The notes beneath the pieces are model-generated. The model did not search any database and had not been told where the DNA came from. It saw nothing but the letters and a program-made list of their open reading frames with translations. Shown one piece after another: positions 1-9,010 of a stretch of 64,000 nucleotides of DNA (its first letter is position 1; each line of letters opens with the position of its first letter). The DNA is from Spartobacteria bacterium (GTDB taxonomy: Bacteria; Verrucomicrobiota; Verrucomicrobiia; Chthoniobacterales; UBA10450), in NCBI GenBank assembly GCA_003134785.1, contig PLCN01000021.1, positions 62,001 through 126,000 of the forward strand, in the 5' to 3' direction. The translations under genes and the position numbers were made by a program.

Positions 1-2
1 GC

Positions 3-2090
3 CTCGTGGTTCAGAGTAACGGCAACACTATTTCCGGCAACTTCATCGGCACCAATCCCGCTGGCACCACCCGGATGCCCAATGGAACGTTCCCTAATTC
101 CGGCGACGGCATTCTCATCCAGAACGCCTCGAATAACGTCATCGGCACCCCTGCTACGGCTGACCGGAACGTTATTTCTGGGAACGCGCTCGGTGGGATT
201 CACATCGCGGGCACTCTCACCACGCCGGCAAGCGGAAACATAATCCAGGGAAACTTTGTCGGCGTTGGCAAGGACGGCGTCAGCAGCGTAGGCAATCGGA
301 CAGAGCCTGCGCCCGCGCCGGGTGCCGCCGAGGGCAACAACCTCTACGGCATCGAGATTTCCGGTGCAAATAATAATACGGTCGGCGGCACCACGGCGGG
401 AGCCCGCAACATCGTCGCCCTCAACGCTGACGGGATTGCGATCGACAACGGAGGCCAGGGCAACCTCATTCAGGGGAACTTCGCCGGAGTGGGCGCCAAT
501 GGCGTGACCCCGGTAGGAAACCTCCTACACGGCATCGCTCTGCGCAGCTCTAACGGCTTCTCTGCTCCCCTCGGCCCCCCGCAGCCCAATGAACCGGGCG
601 TTTCCTTCAACCTGATCGGTGGCACAGCCGCCGGGGCTGGCAACCTTGTCGAGTTCAATGGCACCGGCGGCATCGCCGTCTTCGGTAACCCAGTGTCGGC
701 TTCCGGACAGCCGAATCTCGACAACGCGATCCAGGGCAACTCCTTCTTCGAGAATGGCCGAAGCAACGCCAGCCCCGCCCCGCTCGGCATCGACCTGACA
801 AACCAGTTCGTCTACCCCAAGGATGACGGCGTGACGCCCAACGACTCCAACGGGCACGGCGCACCCAACGATCCTAACAACTTCCAAAACTTTCCGGTGT
901 TGACGACCGCGACATCGAGCGGCGGCATGACGAACATTGCCGGTACGCTCAGCAGCGACCCGAACTCAACATTCCGCATCGAGTTCTTCGCCAGCGATCC
1001 CGATCCGCTCGGTCTCCCCGCCGAGGGAGAGGAGTTCCTTGGCTTCACTAACGGGAGCACAGACGCTAGCGGCAACGTCTCGTTTAACGTGTCTCTGAAC
1101 GTGCCGGTAGCCAACGGCCGCGTCGTGACGGCCACTGCTACCGAAGCCGCTGGAAACACCTCGGAGTTCTCCACCGGCATTGTGGTGCCGACCCAGGCGC
1201 CTACACCCACCCCTACACCTACACCCACACCTACCGCTACACCTACACCTACTCCTGCATCTACATCTACACCCACACCCACACCAACAGCCACGCCCAC
1301 CCCCCCACCTACCGACGCTCTGAACCTATCCACGCGCGCGCGGGTCGACCTTGGAGACAGGGTGGTGATCGGCGGCTTTATCATCACTGGCAACGCTCCC
1401 AAGAAAGTGGTAGTGCGCGGGCTGGGACCGTCGCTCACCAGGTTCAACCTCAGCGGCGTGTTGCTCGACCCAGTCCTGGAGCTGCGCCAGGCGAATGGCT
1501 CCTTGATCCTAAGGACTGATAATTGGAAGGACAACCAGCGCGCGCAAATTGAAGGTAGCGTCTACCAACCCACCGATGACCGGGAATCGGTGATCCTGGC
1601 CACTCTTCAACCGGCAGCTTACACGGCGACCCTAAGCGGGAAGGACCAGACGACTGGCATAGGAACGGTAGAAGTTTACGATAACGATCAAGAGGCTGAC
1701 TCACAATTGGCCAACATCAGCACCCGCGGTTTCGTCCAGACCGGCGACAATGTGATGATCGGTGGATTCATGCTCGGCTTGGGCAGCAGCAATGTGCAAG
1801 TAGCAGTGCGCGGCTTAGGACCTTCGCTCAGCCAATTTGGACTAAGCAGCGTGCTCGCTGATCCTACTCTGGAATTGCACGACTCTAACGGGGCTACTCT
1901 GGCTGCGAACGACGACTGGCTAAGCGACCCGGTTTCGGCCGCACAGTTAACCGCGAATGGCCTCGCGTTGCCGGACTCAAAAGAATCCGGCATTTTCACT
2001 TCCCTGCCGCCTGGAGCGTTCACCGCGATCCTGGCCGGAAAGAACGGCGGCGTCGGCATAGGTCTGGTAGAGATTTATAACTTGCATTAG
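3..2090 (+). CDS. right-handed beta-helix surface protein, 5' truncated by window edge
   Basis: The reading frame is open from the window edge, so the true start lies upstream; the GTG at position 6 is only the first possible start codon. About 260 residues carry parallel beta-helix repeats with recurring 'NVISGN', 'GNFIGT' and 'GGTTAGARN' motifs, followed by a region resembling a bacterial Ig-like fold. A Pro/Thr-rich linker of 'TPTPTP' type (nt about 1198-1315) follows. The C-terminus has two tandem copies of a domain of about 120 residues with 'GGFIITG' and 'VVVRGLGPSL' motifs. A single such domain sits inside the DUF4331 protein at 39-41 kb. An exported, probably cell-surface protein is inferred from the architecture; ligand and role are unknown. 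Confidence 0.85.
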   Translation, partial: LVVQSNGNTISGNFIGTNPAGTTRMPNGTFPNSGDGILIQNASNNVIGTPATADRNVISGNALGGIHIAGTLTTPASGNIIQGNFVGVGKDGVSSVGNRTEPAPAPGAAEGNNLYGIEISGANNNTVGGTTAGARNIVALNADGIAIDNGGQGNLIQGNFAGVGANGVTPVGNLLHGIALRSSNGFSAPLGPPQPNEPGVSFNLIGGTAAGAGNLVEFNGTGGIAVFGNPVSASGQPNLDNAIQGNSFFENGRSNASPAPLGIDLTNQFVYPKDDGVTPNDSNGHGAPNDPNNFQNFPVLTTATSSGGMTNIAGTLSSDPNSTFRIEFFASDPDPLGLPAEGEEFLGFTNGSTDASGNVSFNVSLNVPVANGRVVTATATEAAGNTSEFSTGIVVPTQAPTPTPTPTPTPTATPTPTPASTSTPTPTPTATPTPPPTDALNLSTRARVDLGDRVVIGGFIITGNAPKKVVVRGLGPSLTRFNLSGVLLDPVLELRQANGSLILRTDNWKDNQRAQIEGSVYQPTDDRESVILATLQPAAYTATLSGKDQTTGIGTVEVYDNDQEADSQLANISTRGFVQTGDNVMIGGFMLGLGSSNVQVAVRGLGPSLSQFGLSSVLADPTLELHDSNGATLAANDDWLSDPVSAAQLTANGLALPDSKESGIFTSLPPGAFTAILAGKNGGVGIGLVEIYNLH

Positions 2091-2137
2091 CCCTCGCCTC
2101 ATCCGAAAATACATCAACCCGCAGTTAATCCGATCCT

Positions 2138-2440
2138 ATGAAAAAGAAATCATCACTACTCATTGCCATGCTAGTCACCGTCATGCTCGGCCTCGTGCCG
2201 TCGTTTGCGCAAAACGCGGAGACCTTCCGCGGCGCCGGCCAGAGCGTCAGTGGCTCCGTTCTTACCGTCTCGGGAGGCGGCGAGACGCACCGGTTCCAGG
2301 TGACCGGTTCAACAAAAATTGTCGATTCGAATGGTAAGCCGACCCAGCTGGCTCACGCCTTGAACCAATCCGTTGAAGTCACCTATACGGGGAAGAAAGA
2401 GCCGTTCAATGCTCTGAAGGTTGAATGCCTCGAGCAATAA
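2138..2440 (+). CDS. small secreted protein of unknown function
   Basis: This is a 100-residue protein starting MKKKSSLLIAML with a clear Sec signal peptide whose likely cleavage site follows 'PSFAQ'. The mature part is short and beta-rich ('GSVLTVSGGGETHRFQVTGST', read as overlapping short strands) and resembles small single-domain periplasmic beta-barrel proteins. The ATG lies 47 nt after the beta-helix gene on the same strand. I recognise no catalytic motif. It is probably periplasmic or extracellular. Confidence 0.7.
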   Translation: MKKKSSLLIAMLVTVMLGLVPSFAQNAETFRGAGQSVSGSVLTVSGGGETHRFQVTGSTKIVDSNGKPTQLAHALNQSVEVTYTGKKEPFNALKVECLEQ

Positions 2441-2678
2441 ATCGCGGTGCCGACTTGGCTGCACTTTCCCTCGCGCGCGGAGAATGGTTGCAACCATCTT
2501 CTGTAGTTCGATCACCGCGTGCACTTGTAGTCACGACCGCCGACAACACCTCCGAACTCGGCGCGGTATCTTAGCGTCTTAGCTTTTCGGAACTGAAATG
2601 GCAAATCTGCTCGCGAACGTTTTTTGGGGCATGGATACGACCCCATATCGGTGCCACACCGATTCGATTGCACACACG

Positions 2679-3095
2679 ATGAAAACAACTTTATCCATTC
2701 TCTTCCTGGTCCTTTTTCCGTTGGGACTTTTCGCCAAAGATAAATCGGCTCCGACCAAGGAAAAACTCACCGTCGCGACCGAGGCTTGGACGGGCCAGAA
2801 GCTTCCGGCCTATCCTTCCGGGCAACCGGAGATCAGCGTGTTGAAGATCACCATCCCGCCGGGCCAGCGTCTGCCCATGCACAAACATCCGGTCATCAAC
2901 GCGGCCGTCGTGCTCAGGGGCGAGCTCACAATCACCACCGGCAAAGGCAAAGTCCTCCACGTCAAAGCCGGCCACCCGATGATCGAAGTCGTCAACGAAT
3001 GGCACTACGGGGCGAACCATGGGACCGAGCCGGTCGAAATGATCGTCTTCTACGCCGGCGTTAAAGGCACACCCATCACCATTCCGCAGAAGTAA
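2679..3095 (+). CDS. secreted cupin-domain protein
   Basis: The protein has 138 residues. The ATG at 2679 is chosen because it begins a typical signal peptide (MKTTLSILFLVLFPLGLFA), whereas the upstream extension does not look like protein. The mature part is a single small cupin barrel with the first metal-binding motif visible as 'LPMHKHP', the glycine-rich turn 'VLRGELTITTGKG' and a later 'EWHYGAN'. Cupins of this size bind a metal or small ligand and often act as sensors or simple enzymes; no substrate can be named. Periplasmic location is inferred from the signal peptide. Confidence 0.8.
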   Translation: MKTTLSILFLVLFPLGLFAKDKSAPTKEKLTVATEAWTGQKLPAYPSGQPEISVLKITIPPGQRLPMHKHPVINAAVVLRGELTITTGKGKVLHVKAGHPMIEVVNEWHYGANHGTEPVEMIVFYAGVKGTPITIPQK

Positions 3096-3103
3096 CGGAC
3101 TGC

Positions 3104-3345
3104 TGTAGCGGCGCTCTATGAGCGCCGACGCCTTAGGTTTGAACCCCGAACTGGATCGTTTTCGCTAACAGATGGAACTCATGGCTAGCAAAGGATTGCC
3201 GTTGTACTTGCACGCCTTTCTCCTGTAGCGCCTTCCACTGTAGCCGCGTCCCTGTGGGACGCGTTCTAAGTCTTCCCAAGCGCTCGCTGTAGCCGCTTCC
3301 CGAGCGCTCCACAGGAGCGCTGCTACAGCTAAGATCGACGGCCAT
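3104..3345. repeat. intergenic palindromic repeat cluster
   Basis: Several short inverted repeats are packed here: GGCGCTC-tat-GAGCGCC just after the cupin gene, then a hairpin of the type gcgtccctgtgggacgcg, then 'gagcgctccacaggagcgctgctacagct'-type sequence (quoted in pieces: agcgctccacaggagcgct, then gctacagct). The last two elements recur in the same order at 5645-5725. The cluster starts with CTGTAGCGGC, the signature of a repeat family found throughout the window. No gene is visible. Confidence 0.75.
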
Positions 3346-3359
3346 CCTCCTTTGCTCTA

Positions 3360-3746
3360 CTACGGCGGGCGCGTGCTACGCTCGCTTTCGATCCATTGCT
3401 CAGCGGATTGCCGCGTCGGGAAAACAGCGATCCGCCGGTTGAGCCGGCGCGACTGGGAGACGAACTCCATTATGCGGGCGAGAGCTTTCGGCGACATGCT
3501 CACGACCACCGCCCGCGAGATGTCACCGACAAAAGGCGACTTCTCAACCAAACGCGCGATCGCCTCCTCGCTGACCTGCTCCGAGATCACGGCGCTGAAA
3601 TCCCACAGCCGATCGAAGCACGGATCAAACGTGGGATCTGCCAGAACCTGCTTCCTGGCTTCCAGGAACTCTTCATCCGTGACCGTCCCGGAGCAGACCG
3701 TGATCACGAGCTTTCGTTCCCTATCGACCGTGACATGGGCAGGCAT
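3360..3746 (-). CDS. STAS/SpoIIAA-like protein
   Basis: The protein has 128 residues. The N-terminal pattern 'VTVDRERKLVITVCSGTVTDEEFLEARKQV', read as strand-strand-helix, followed by 'DRLWDFSAV', fits the SpoIIAA/STAS-like fold in which a hydrophobic strand precedes a short helix. Proteins of this type are soluble single-domain modules, sometimes lipid-binding or regulatory. The gene stands alone between repeat clusters on the strand opposite to its neighbours. No phosphorylatable serine motif of a true anti-sigma antagonist is evident, so a specific role cannot be given. Confidence 0.6.
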   Translation of the reverse strand: MPAHVTVDRERKLVITVCSGTVTDEEFLEARKQVLADPTFDPCFDRLWDFSAVISEQVSEEAIARLVEKSPFVGDISRAVVVSMSPKALARIMEFVSQSRRLNRRIAVFPTRQSAEQWIESERSTRPP

Positions 3747-3796
3747 GACTGCCTAGACTACGCAGCTTTTTTCGGGCCGCACCCACATTGTCACCC

Positions 3797-3852
3797 TCCT
3801 TCGCTCGACTACGGCGGAGAAGCGAAGATCGACGGTCATAGACCGCCGCTAC
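3797..3852. repeat. copy of the TGTAGCGGC / GCCGCTACA repeat family
   Basis: The sequence holds the hairpin half 'gactacggcggagaagc' followed by 'gatcgacggtcatagaccg' and 'ccgctacaat'. The same order of words recurs at 5740-5813, and the second half at 10302-10332. It lies just after the start of the STAS-like gene and before the csbD-like gene. Confidence 0.7.
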
Positions 3853-3957
3853 AATATCTCAGCAATCCGCCATCCGCCGGTGCGGCTCGCACCTAGTACG
3901 AATTTCTGATTGGCGGAAAAGTCCGTCCGCACACTCTGCGCGCAGCGTATTATATTC

Positions 3958-4137
3958 ATGAAATCGAGCACAAAAGACAAAATCAAAGGCACCCTCCGGG
4001 AAGCCAAAGGCAAAGTTAAAGAGGAGAGCGGAAAAGCCATCGGCAATCCCAACTTAAGAGATCGTGGCACCGACGAAAAAGTAGCCGGCAAGGTTCAGAA
4101 GAAGATCGGTGATGTAAAGAAGGTCTTCGGCAAATAG
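3958..4137 (+). CDS. CsbD-family stress protein
   Basis: This 59-residue, highly charged protein starts MKSSTKDKIKGTLREAKGK. The lysine/glutamate-rich repeats 'GKVKEESGKAIGNP' and 'EKVAGKVQKKIGDVKKVF' are the CsbD-family signature. CsbD proteins are small cytoplasmic, largely disordered stress-induced proteins with no known enzymatic activity. The ATG at 3958 is preferred over an upstream in-frame ATG because the family begins at this point. No regulator can be assigned from the sequence. Confidence 0.85.
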   Translation: MKSSTKDKIKGTLREAKGKVKEESGKAIGNPNLRDRGTDEKVAGKVQKKIGDVKKVFGK

Positions 4138-4163
4138 CACGACCAGTCGTGCCTCACCCAATT

Positions 4164-5288
4164 TTACCCAACGATTTGTTGGATCGTGATGGTGACAAAC
4201 TCCGCCGGCCTGATCGAAGCGAACCCAATTCGAATGTTCATGATACCGTCCTCAACGTCGTCGGGGCCGGTAGTTGTCTGGTCGCAATTAACGAAGTAAG
4301 CATTCTCCGGGGTCGATCCCAAAAACGCGTCTTTGAGGAAAAGATCGTGCATGAACGCGCCGACGATGAGGCGGATCTTAGCCCAGAGCGGCTCCTCATT
4401 CGCTTCGAACGTGGCCCAACGCGTGCACCGGCCGATACTCTCCTCGAGGAATAACCCCAGCCGGCGAACGGGAATGTATTTCCAGTCTAAAACGAAATCG
4501 TCGGTCCCGGCTAACGTCCGCGCGCCCCAAGCTACCGGGCCATGCGGTGCAATAACTCGGAGCACATTGATCCCCAGCAAGGCCAGCTTTCGGACCTTGT
4601 CGTCGGTGACCGCATAATCCAGCGTTTCCACGCCAACCAAATTCGCTTCTATCCCAGCGGGGGCCTCCCATACGCCCCGTGTCGAATCGGTCCGTGCGTA
4701 AAGACCGGCCAGGGTGCCGCCGGGCGCCGACCGTCTCGGCAAGGGTGGATTCAACGGATCCGCAATGTTGATCCACGGAAAATAGACTGCGGCGTTTAAC
4801 GAGCGCAGCGACGTCTCGGTTTCGATCCACTCTAGAAGCTGTTCCGGTGTGTTCGCCTCCTTTGGCGGATCCAGAATCAGAAAAGCATGCCGCTTCACGC
4901 AATACTCAAGAGCTGGGATCACGACCGATGGGACGGTAACGCCTGGCAGGACAAGGAGATTGAAAAGGTCCACGGCATCCAAGGCGTTGATCGTACCGAT
5001 CCACTCAACGTCCGTGGGTGAATCGGACACCCGCACCACCCAGGCGCTGGTTCCGCCATTGCGAAAAAACTGCAGGACCGAATAGCCCAGTTCGCAGGCG
5101 GCGGCCAGCGCCCCGAACTTCTCCTCAAACTCGGCAAAGCTACCGACCTGCGCCGGCACGTAGAGTTCGCCTGTTGCCGCGGTGCCGATGAACGCTGTTA
5201 TGCTTGTCGGCACGCCCGCGATGGGAGCCATGCCGCCATCACCCGTAGTCTCCAAATACACTCCGGGATAGGTCCGGTCGAGAGTCAT
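4164..5288 (-). CDS. contractile tail sheath-like protein (orphan)
   Basis: The protein has 374 residues. The N-terminus MTLDRTYPGVYLE matches the start of phage and phage-like tail sheath proteins. The C-terminus has the sheath hallmark 'FASIRPAEFVTITIQQI'. In between are 'SITAFIGTA' and 'SAWVVRVSD', also typical of sheath subunits. Sheath proteins polymerise around a tail tube and contract to drive it into a target. No tube, baseplate, spike or ATPase gene lies within the window, so this gene is isolated. It could be a relic of a tailocin or extracellular contractile injection system, or a sheath whose partners are elsewhere. I place the start at 5288, not at the upstream in-frame ATG, on family grounds. 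Confidence 0.85.
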   Translation of the reverse strand: MTLDRTYPGVYLETTGDGGMAPIAGVPTSITAFIGTAATGELYVPAQVGSFAEFEEKFGALAAACELGYSVLQFFRNGGTSAWVVRVSDSPTDVEWIGTINALDAVDLFNLLVLPGVTVPSVVIPALEYCVKRHAFLILDPPKEANTPEQLLEWIETETSLRSLNAAVYFPWINIADPLNPPLPRRSAPGGTLAGLYARTDSTRGVWEAPAGIEANLVGVETLDYAVTDDKVRKLALLGINVLRVIAPHGPVAWGARTLAGTDDFVLDWKYIPVRRLGLFLEESIGRCTRWATFEANEEPLWAKIRLIVGAFMHDLFLKDAFLGSTPENAYFVNCDQTTTGPDDVEDGIMNIRIGFASIRPAEFVTITIQQIVG

Positions 5289-5513
5289 GGAAATCAGCCA
5301 ATCAGTTTTTCGAATCCACCGCAATCTCGCAACGGGACTGCCCTTGCTCCGACTTGTCCAAATTGTAGGACAATCGACCCGATTGCTAATCACGTTCCAG
5401 CCTCCTTTTCGGCAAATTCATACCGAAGTAATTGAATTGGGAAAGCCGGGCTGGTCCAATGTCGGGCCGCGCACCGCGTCACTTTTCGGCGTGAAGAAGC
5501 GATCGGCATTTTT

Positions 5514-5611
5514 TGTAGGGCGTTTGAAAGCCCGGCCTCGCGCTGCTGCGCTGCGTTACGGGTGTCAGACGCCGTTAGTCTCGGATCGGCGTTTGGCACA
5601 AACGCCCTACA
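5514..5611. repeat. 98-bp inverted-repeat element
   Basis: Perfect 12-bp terminal inverted repeats, TGTAGGGCGTTT at 5514-5525 and AAACGCCCTACA at 5600-5611, flank a GC-rich core. No open frame of interest is present. It has the size and shape of a REP/BIME-like or miniature non-coding element. Confidence 0.7.
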
Positions 5612-5644
5612 ATTCCGACTTAATCTTGCAACGCCGCCTATTTG

Positions 5645-5813
5645 AGCTGTAGCTGCGTCCCTGTGGGACGCGTCCTAGCCGTTTCCCAAGCGCTCCACAG
5701 GAGCGCTGCTACAGCTAAAGATCGGCGGTCATCCGCCTTCGCTCGACTACGGCGGAGAAGCTAGACCGACCGCGACAGGCCGGGGTCGACGGTCATAGAC
5801 CGCCGCTACAGTT
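5645..5813. repeat. palindromic repeat cluster, second copy
   Basis: It begins with AGCTGTAGC and contains gtccctgtgggac and agcgctccacaggagcgct hairpins followed by gctacagct, matching 3239-3336. It then continues with cgactacggcggagaagc and gacggtcatagaccgccg, matching 3797-3852. The two composite repeats flank the tail sheath gene on either side. Confidence 0.7.
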
Positions 5814-6639
5814 CAATTCACCAGGATGGTGGCGGGATCGCTCCAGGGGCAGGGACCGCAGGGACCGGTGGGCAACGAGGCGGTCGAAGGTCGAACTTGG
5901 CGACGGACTAAGCGAAGAGATGCTATCCGTGAGTCACGTATAGCAGACAACGAAATGGAGAAGCTCGATTGCAAGCGGAGTCCCTGGAGGCGTATCCGTG
6001 ATTCACGTATATCAGCAGAAGAAGCTTGAGGCTTCTTGTTGTAGGTCAGCCGCGATCTGTCGCACTTGACCGCTTAAAGCGGTCAAGTTCCAATGGGATT
6101 GTTCTTGTTCTAGCGATCTGAAATTTAACGCGTCAGATTGGCCGATTCGTTTTCTGATCCACACGAGTCATTTTCTAGTCGCGCTGATCGTTTTCAGATC
6201 CAGACGGATTGTCTTGCCATTGATGCCGATCCATATCGCTATTTCCGCGGAATTGGCCGCTCAATGGCGCGGGGATTGCGGCGCCTTCGCCTTCTTAACG
6301 AAGTCCGAGTAGACCGTAAGCCCGCTCTGATCAAGCTGTTTGCCAGCGTCGTCATGGGAACGCGACGCGCTTTCGTTTCATGATACAGCGCGCGCACAAG
6401 GGCGCGCTCCAACTGCGGTGAATGCAACGTGCCGGGCGGCCGTTGAATAGACGGTCAGGGCCGCAAGGGTGGCGGCCGAGGAGTGCGCACCGACGAGTCA
6501 ATAACATTTTGGTTTGGACATGCGCCGAGCTTGAACAGCGCCGAGTCCTGATCCTCATACGCTTCCTGTCGTATGGGACCGACCGATCGCTCCGTGCCAA
6601 TTGCGCGCACAATCCTCAAGAGTTCGATTGCATGTCGGT
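5814..6639. other. gene-poor stretch
   Basis: I see no convincing gene here. Short open frames exist, but their translations are arginine-rich and lack domain character. Two imperfect copies of a word of the type gtga(g/t)tcacgtata lie at about 5931 and 5999. Otherwise there is nothing recognisable. Confidence 0.4.
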
Positions 6640-7359
6640 ATGGGAGCCGCTTCATTAGCGGTGGTGCAGGCTCGCGAACTCAACCTCCTAAACACCGGCC
6701 TTTACACTGTGCCGGAAGCATCGCGATTGACGCGGATCTCCACCGGGAAAATTCGACGGTGGATTAAGGGATATGATTTTCGCGCAGGCCGATCGATTCG
6801 GCATTCCGATGCTGTCTGGCAAGGAGAAATTAAGCCGCTTGGTAACAAGATCTCCCTGAGCTTTCGCGACCTCCTCGAGCTGCGATTTGTAGATGCGTTC
6901 ATCCGGGCAGGCGTAAGCTGGCGGACCATGCGGCGCGCGCACACGAAGGCGCAGGAAGAACTTCAGACCACGCATCCGTTTTGCTCCAATCGCATCGCGA
7001 CCGATGGAAAGAACATTCTCATGCGACAAGCCGAGGAAGACTCCGACGAGGCGCTGATAAACCTCGTCACGGATCAGAAGGAGTTCTCGCGTATCGTCGA
7101 AACATTCCTCAAAGAACTCGAATTTTCAGGCAGCGACATTATCTGGTGGCCGCTCGGCAAGCGACGGCAAATCGTTCTCGATCCGAAACGTAATTTTGGG
7201 CAACCGACGCTGACGAAATCAGGGGTCCCGGCGGCAACATTGGCTCGCAGTGCGAAAGCGAATTCCTCCCAGGAGATCGTCGCGCGGTGGTATGAGGTCC
7301 ACCCGGACGAGGTCCGTGACGCGGTGGAATTCGAGGAATCGCTCGCGAAAGCGGCGTGA
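6640..7359 (+). CDS. DUF433-type antitoxin with N-terminal HTH
   Basis: The protein has 239 residues. Residues about 20-75 ('YTVPEASRLTRISTGKIRRW') look like a MerR-type winged HTH, followed by a helical dimerisation part ('LLELRFVDAFIRAGVSWRTM'). The C-terminal 45 residues ('SSQEIVARWYEVHPDEVRDA') match the DUF433 module. This is the usual layout of antitoxins paired with a DUF5615/VapC45-type PIN-like toxin, which is the next gene. The stop overlaps the toxin start by 4 nt, indicating translational coupling. The antitoxin probably binds both toxin and operator DNA. The start codon is uncertain: ATG at 6640 lacks a good Shine-Dalgarno, and an upstream TTG at 6601 is possible. Confidence 0.8.
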   Translation: MGAASLAVVQARELNLLNTGLYTVPEASRLTRISTGKIRRWIKGYDFRAGRSIRHSDAVWQGEIKPLGNKISLSFRDLLELRFVDAFIRAGVSWRTMRRAHTKAQEELQTTHPFCSNRIATDGKNILMRQAEEDSDEALINLVTDQKEFSRIVETFLKELEFSGSDIIWWPLGKRRQIVLDPKRNFGQPTLTKSGVPAATLARSAKANSSQEIVARWYEVHPDEVRDAVEFEESLAKAA

Positions 7360-7865
7360 GATTCTTCTTCGATAACAACCTATCCACGAAACTCGCGAAG
7401 AGCTTGCACCTCCTGGTCGAGCCGGAGCATCAGGTCGTTCATCTAAAGGAACGGTTCGCAGCAAACACGCCTGATGAGACCTGGATGGCAGCACTCGCCG
7501 GAGAACCAGACTGGATAATCGTGTCCGGCGACTTACGGATCCGGAAAAACCCGCACGAAATTCACGCTTGGGAGGCCGCGGGCCACACTACGTTTTTCCT
7601 CAAAGCAGGATGGATCAATCTCCCGTCCTGGACCCAGACCTGGAAGTTAGTGAAATGCTTTCCCGATATCGTCGCCACCGCCGGACGCGCGAAGAAAGGC
7701 ACCTTCTTCATGGTATCCACGATGGGAAAGGTCGAGAAATACCGGCACGCCTTCGACAGCTTCGTGGCGAGTCAGGCGCACATCGTCACGTGGCTCCGGC
7801 GCAGACATCACAATTTCATGACGCAGACACTGGAAGGAGCGAAACGCGTTCGTGCGGCGCGGTGA
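7356..7865 (+). CDS. PIN-like (VapC45/DUF5615-type) toxin
   Basis: The protein has 169 residues and starts at a GTG that overlaps the antitoxin stop (GTGA). The N-terminal 'RFFFDNNLSTKLAKSL' with an acidic residue after the first strand, then 'DETWMAAL' and 'DWIIVSGDLRIRKNP', give the PIN-like pattern of scattered acidic residues expected in a metal-dependent RNase. VapC45-like PIN proteins act as ribonuclease toxins. The last 50 bases overlap the end of the convergent membrane gene. RNase activity is inferred from family only. Confidence 0.8.
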   Translation: MRFFFDNNLSTKLAKSLHLLVEPEHQVVHLKERFAANTPDETWMAALAGEPDWIIVSGDLRIRKNPHEIHAWEAAGHTTFFLKAGWINLPSWTQTWKLVKCFPDIVATAGRAKKGTFFMVSTMGKVEKYRHAFDSFVASQAHIVTWLRRRHHNFMTQTLEGAKRVRAAR

Positions 7866-8469
7866 TGAAGGGGATCGCGCGACTGGCCACAAGCCACGAA
7901 ATTCCAAACGCAACGAGTCCAGCCCATTCGCCGTACAACGTCAGGCGCGGCAGCTTTGAGCCAAGATGCTGGCCGCTGAAATTGTCGATTCCCAATACCG
8001 CGATAACGAGAATGATCGTGATCGCGCAAGCCGCGTATATGTAGGATCGCCACCTTGCCTGGCGGTGGCCTTTTGCCTGAGCGCGCCTGTAGAAGATGCT
8101 ACAGAAGCCCGCCAGGACGACGAACATGATCGCTGCCGAGGTAAAGTGGACGTACGTCGTTATGTTGGGGGTTTGGCCGCAGCGGCACGGAAACAAGACT
8201 ACTCCGACCGCAGCCAGCGCAGCGATCTTACTTAGTATCATCTCAGCGACACTATCTCCGTTGTAGGCAAACAGGAACGAACTAATCGCGAACAAAAACC
8301 CGATAAAAAAATCGCGTGCCCAGCCATCCTCATAATATGACGCGCTGATCGACCCGATAATGTCATGTGACAACCAGGCTGTCACGTTAGCCAGCGACAA
8401 TGCGACCAATCCGACGATGAGCTTGAGAACGTGGTCGTCGATCTCTTTTAGTTTGAATGACACCTTCAT
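7816..8469 (-). CDS. six-helix membrane protein, DUF998-like
   Basis: The protein has 217 residues with about six hydrophobic segments (for example around residues 15-35, 52-68, 80-93, 107-126, 142-160 and 180-197). The pattern resembles DUF998-type integral membrane proteins of unknown function. Its 3' end overlaps the 3' end of the toxin gene by 50 bp in convergent orientation, which is unusual and would let the two transcripts pair. No catalytic residues stand out. Confidence 0.65.
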   Translation of the reverse strand: MKVSFKLKEIDDHVLKLIVGLVALSLANVTAWLSHDIIGSISASYYEDGWARDFFIGFLFAISSFLFAYNGDSVAEMILSKIAALAAVGVVLFPCRCGQTPNITTYVHFTSAAIMFVVLAGFCSIFYRRAQAKGHRQARWRSYIYAACAITIILVIAVLGIDNFSGQHLGSKLPRLTLYGEWAGLVAFGISWLVASRAIPFITAPHERVSLLPVSAS

Positions 8470-8743
8470 GACTGTCGTGAATTCATTCGTATTCGTATTT
8501 CATAATGAGATGGGCGCTGCCGGTCGAGACGCAACTTCACCTCACTAAATACGGTGTTCGTTAGGGCAAGTTCTCCAAATCTTCCCGGCTTTTCGCCGAC
8601 CAAAAGGCCGCGACATCTTACTTCCTCCTTCTTCCTTCTTCCTTTAGACGCAAAACCGCGGGGAAGCTCGCGTCCAGTCGTCGCTGGCGAAATGGCCTCG
8701 AAGTGGCACCCGGCGAAAGGCGTGAAGTAGCCGGGCGCCCCGG

Positions 8744-8914
8744 TTACACCCAGCGAAGAATCACACAGACGAGAATCGCCACCACCAGGGCGAGAGCAAT
8801 TTCCACCGTGGCGACCACTGACCCGGCATGCGCCGGCTGATATCCGATGGCGACCAGGTTGATCGCGACCCAGAGCAGCGCTCCCGCCACGATCGCCTTG
8901 AGTAAACCTTTCAT
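8744..8914 (-). CDS. small two-helix membrane protein
   Basis: This is a 56-residue protein with two hydrophobic segments, 'LLKAIVAGALLWVAINLV' and 'IALALVVAILVCVIL'. The ATG at 8914 is supported by a strong Shine-Dalgarno (AGGAAGG, 5 nt upstream on the minus strand), so the longer open frame upstream is not used. Function unknown; inner-membrane location is inferred. Confidence 0.65.
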   Translation of the reverse strand: MKGLLKAIVAGALLWVAINLVAIGYQPAHAGSVVATVEIALALVVAILVCVILRWV

Positions 8915-9010
8915 CGATTCCTTCCTAGCGGACAAAATGCATCTCGTCGAGGCCGCGGATTTCCTCGAGACAATAAAATGTGCAGACAACCGCAGTTGGG
9001 ATCGCAGGTG

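Noticed and set aside
812-1534. Minus-strand gene opposite the Pro/Thr linker
   Set aside because: The translation is a Val/Gly repeat that mirrors the Pro/Thr codons of the plus-strand linker; it is a shadow.
4164-5288. Prophage
   Set aside because: Only a sheath-like gene is present; no integrase, terminase, capsid, portal or lysis gene is seen in the window.
5826-6383. Small genes between the tail sheath and the DUF433 gene
   Set aside because: Translations are basic and featureless, with no conserved motif or ribosome binding site.
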